A stretch of DNA of 22,285 nucleotides from an uncultured Eubacteriales bacterium (GTDB lineage: Bacteria; Bacillota; Clostridia; Lachnospirales; Anaerotignaceae). The notes beneath the pieces are model-generated. The model was given only the letters and a program-made list of their open reading frames with translations, was not told the DNA's origin and did no database searches. Position 1 is the first letter of the stretch. Each line of letters starts with the position of its first letter. The position numbers and the translations under genes are program-made. The DNA lies in the NCBI GenBank assembly GCA_900546215.1, contig URCD01000030.1:1-22285 (forward strand). The letters are read 5' to 3'. Shown here piece by piece: positions 21,275-22,285 of this stretch.

Positions 21275-22285
21275 TTATCTGTTCATTACTCTTAAAGCGG
21301 TCTCAACAACGTTGTCAACGGTGAAGCCGAATTTATCAAAAAGCTGTCCGGCAGGAGCTGACGCTCCGTAACCATGCATTGATATAACCTCTCCGTCAAG
21401 TCCTGTGTATTTATACCAGCCGAAGTCGCTTGCGGCTTCTACTGCAACTCTCTTTCTTACAGCGGAAGGAATAACGCTTTCCTTATATTTATCTGACTGC
21501 TCCTCAAATATTTCCCATGAAGGCATACTGATAACTCTCGCGTCAACGCCTTTTTCCTGAAGGATGTCCCAAGCCTTATAAATAAGCTCAACCTCTGAGC
21601 CTGTTGCCATAAGCAGAATGTCGGGAACCTTATTTTTACTGTCCTTAAGGACGTAAGCTCCCTTAAGAGCGTTCTTTCCTGTTCCGTCAAGAAGAGGAAG
21701 GTTCTGTCTGGAAAGGATTATGCCTGTAGGGCTTCCTGTCCTTGTAAGCGCCAGATACCATGCTGCAGCGGTCTCCCTTGAATCACACGGACGGATTACA
21801 GTATAGTTAGGCATACTCCTTAAAGCAGCAAGCTGTTCTACAGGCTGATGTGTAGGCCCGTCCTCGCCTACTCCTATACTGTCATGCGTGAATATGCTGA
21901 CTACCGGCAGTCCCATAATAGCTGACATTCTAAGACCAGCCTTCATATAATCACTAAACACAAAAAATCCCGCGATATAAGGGCGGAGACCTCCGTGAAG
22001 ATACATACCGTTTGCGATTACAGTCATTGCAAATTCTCTTATGCCAAAATGCATATTTGAGCCTGCCCTGTTTTCAGGCGAATAATACTCCCTGTCCTTC
22101 ATTACGCTTTTGTTTGAAGGAGCGAGATCCGCAGAGCCGCCCATAAGGTTGGGAACAACCTTTGAAAGCTTATTGAGAACCTTTTCGGAGGAAGCTCTTG
22201 TTGCTATTGTTCCCTCATAGCTCCAATAATCCTCGTCCTTGAGAAGGTCAACAGGAAGCTTACTGCTGTGCCAAGCCTTCCACTG
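21275..22285 (-). CDS. tkt: Transketolase, C-terminal half (5' end beyond window)
   Basis: The frame is open from the right window edge; 336 residues are visible, beginning QWKAWH, about the second half of a 650-residue transketolase. It moves two-carbon units between sugar phosphates with thiamine diphosphate. Visible positions: MGGSADLAPSNKS (48-60), GIREFAM (81-87) with the Glu that activates the cofactor, THDSIGVGEDGPTHQP (133-148) with the conserved His, and the C-terminal domain (about 210-336) of unknown role. The ATG at 22144 is internal, inside the conserved PNLMGGSADL motif, and is not the start. A one-piece enzyme rather than the split TktA/TktB form seems likely but cannot be proved here. 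Confidence 0.96.
   Translation of the reverse strand, partial: QWKAWHSSKLPVDLLKDEDYWSYEGTIATRASSEKVLNKLSKVVPNLMGGSADLAPSNKSVMKDREYYSPENRAGSNMHFGIREFAMTVIANGMYLHGGLRPYIAGFFVFSDYMKAGLRMSAIMGLPVVSIFTHDSIGVGEDGPTHQPVEQLAALRSMPNYTVIRPCDSRETAAAWYLALTRTGSPTGIILSRQNLPLLDGTGKNALKGAYVLKDSKNKVPDILLMATGSEVELIYKAWDILQEKGVDARVISMPSWEIFEEQSDKYKESVIPSAVRKRVAVEAASDFGWYKYTGLDGEVISMHGYGASAPAGQLFDKFGFTVDNVVETALRVMNR

Noticed and set aside
1..22285. CRISPR arrays, tRNA/rRNA genes, insertion sequences, phage or toxin-antitoxin genes
   Set aside because: No regularly spaced repeats, no transposase or integrase motifs and no tRNA-like cloverleaf with CCA noticed on reading either strand; nearly all space is filled by conserved chromosomal genes.

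Overview
The window looks like chromosomal DNA of an anaerobic, spore-former-type Bacillota, most likely a member of the Clostridia. The reasons are a DnaD/DnaI-type replication pair, the Firmicutes-type cluster ywlC - LMW phosphatase - rpiB - upp, a butyryl-CoA dehydrogenase-like gene followed by etfB and etfA, a KamA-family radical SAM enzyme, an oxygen-sensitive-looking IlvD-type dehydratase, AGGAGG ribosome binding sites, sigma-A type promoters and many rho-independent terminators. I see no rRNA, tRNA, CRISPR array, insertion sequence, phage gene or attachment site. Species cannot be fixed from what is visible.

Layout, left to right. 1-1423 (-) is the N-terminal 474 residues of a secreted acidic protein; its 347-bp upstream region holds two promoters, each preceded by a pair of 11-bp-spaced direct repeats, and two small G/C hairpins next to the ribosome binding site. 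1771-3702 (-) is a dnaD-dnaI replication operon with its own promoter and terminator. 3794-8427 (-) is a tight seven-gene unit (SEC-C protein, Sua5/YwlC, an intact LMW phosphatase, a degenerate LMW phosphatase paralogue, rpiB, upp, WecA/TagO-like transferase) ending in a terminator. 8531-8989 (-) is a KdpD-like universal stress protein. 9212-11139 (-) is murG coupled by a 4-bp overlap to a lipoprotein cyclophilin. 11281-11760 (+) is a ferritin-like protein, convergent with an orphan soluble histidine kinase (11796-12452, -); one perfect stem-loop ends both. 12678-14187 (+) is a KamA-family radical SAM gene plus a HIT gene. 14333-17057 (-) holds a PfkB sugar kinase and an IlvD/Edd dehydratase, each with its own promoter. 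17221-20303 (-) is an acyl-CoA dehydrogenase-etfB-etfA operon with a structured leader of about 175 nt. 20671-22285 (-) is thpR downstream of a transketolase that runs off the window.

How the genes fit together: bcd-like, EtfB and EtfA should form one electron-transferring complex. The middle block combines housekeeping functions: tRNA t6A synthesis, pentose phosphate isomerisation, uracil salvage, lipid-linked cell-wall precursor formation and MurG.

Most worth a second look: (1) the leader of the bcd-etfBA operon, with three stem-loops, one of which resembles an intrinsic terminator/attenuator whose one non-Watson-Crick pair is a G-U wobble only on the transcribed strand; (2) the repeated promoter architecture in front of the secreted protein; (3) the catalytically dead LMW phosphatase next to a live one; (4) the KamA-family enzyme whose two lysine-recognising Asp positions are Arg and Ala. 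All product names rest on motif and family recognition by eye; no database search was run.
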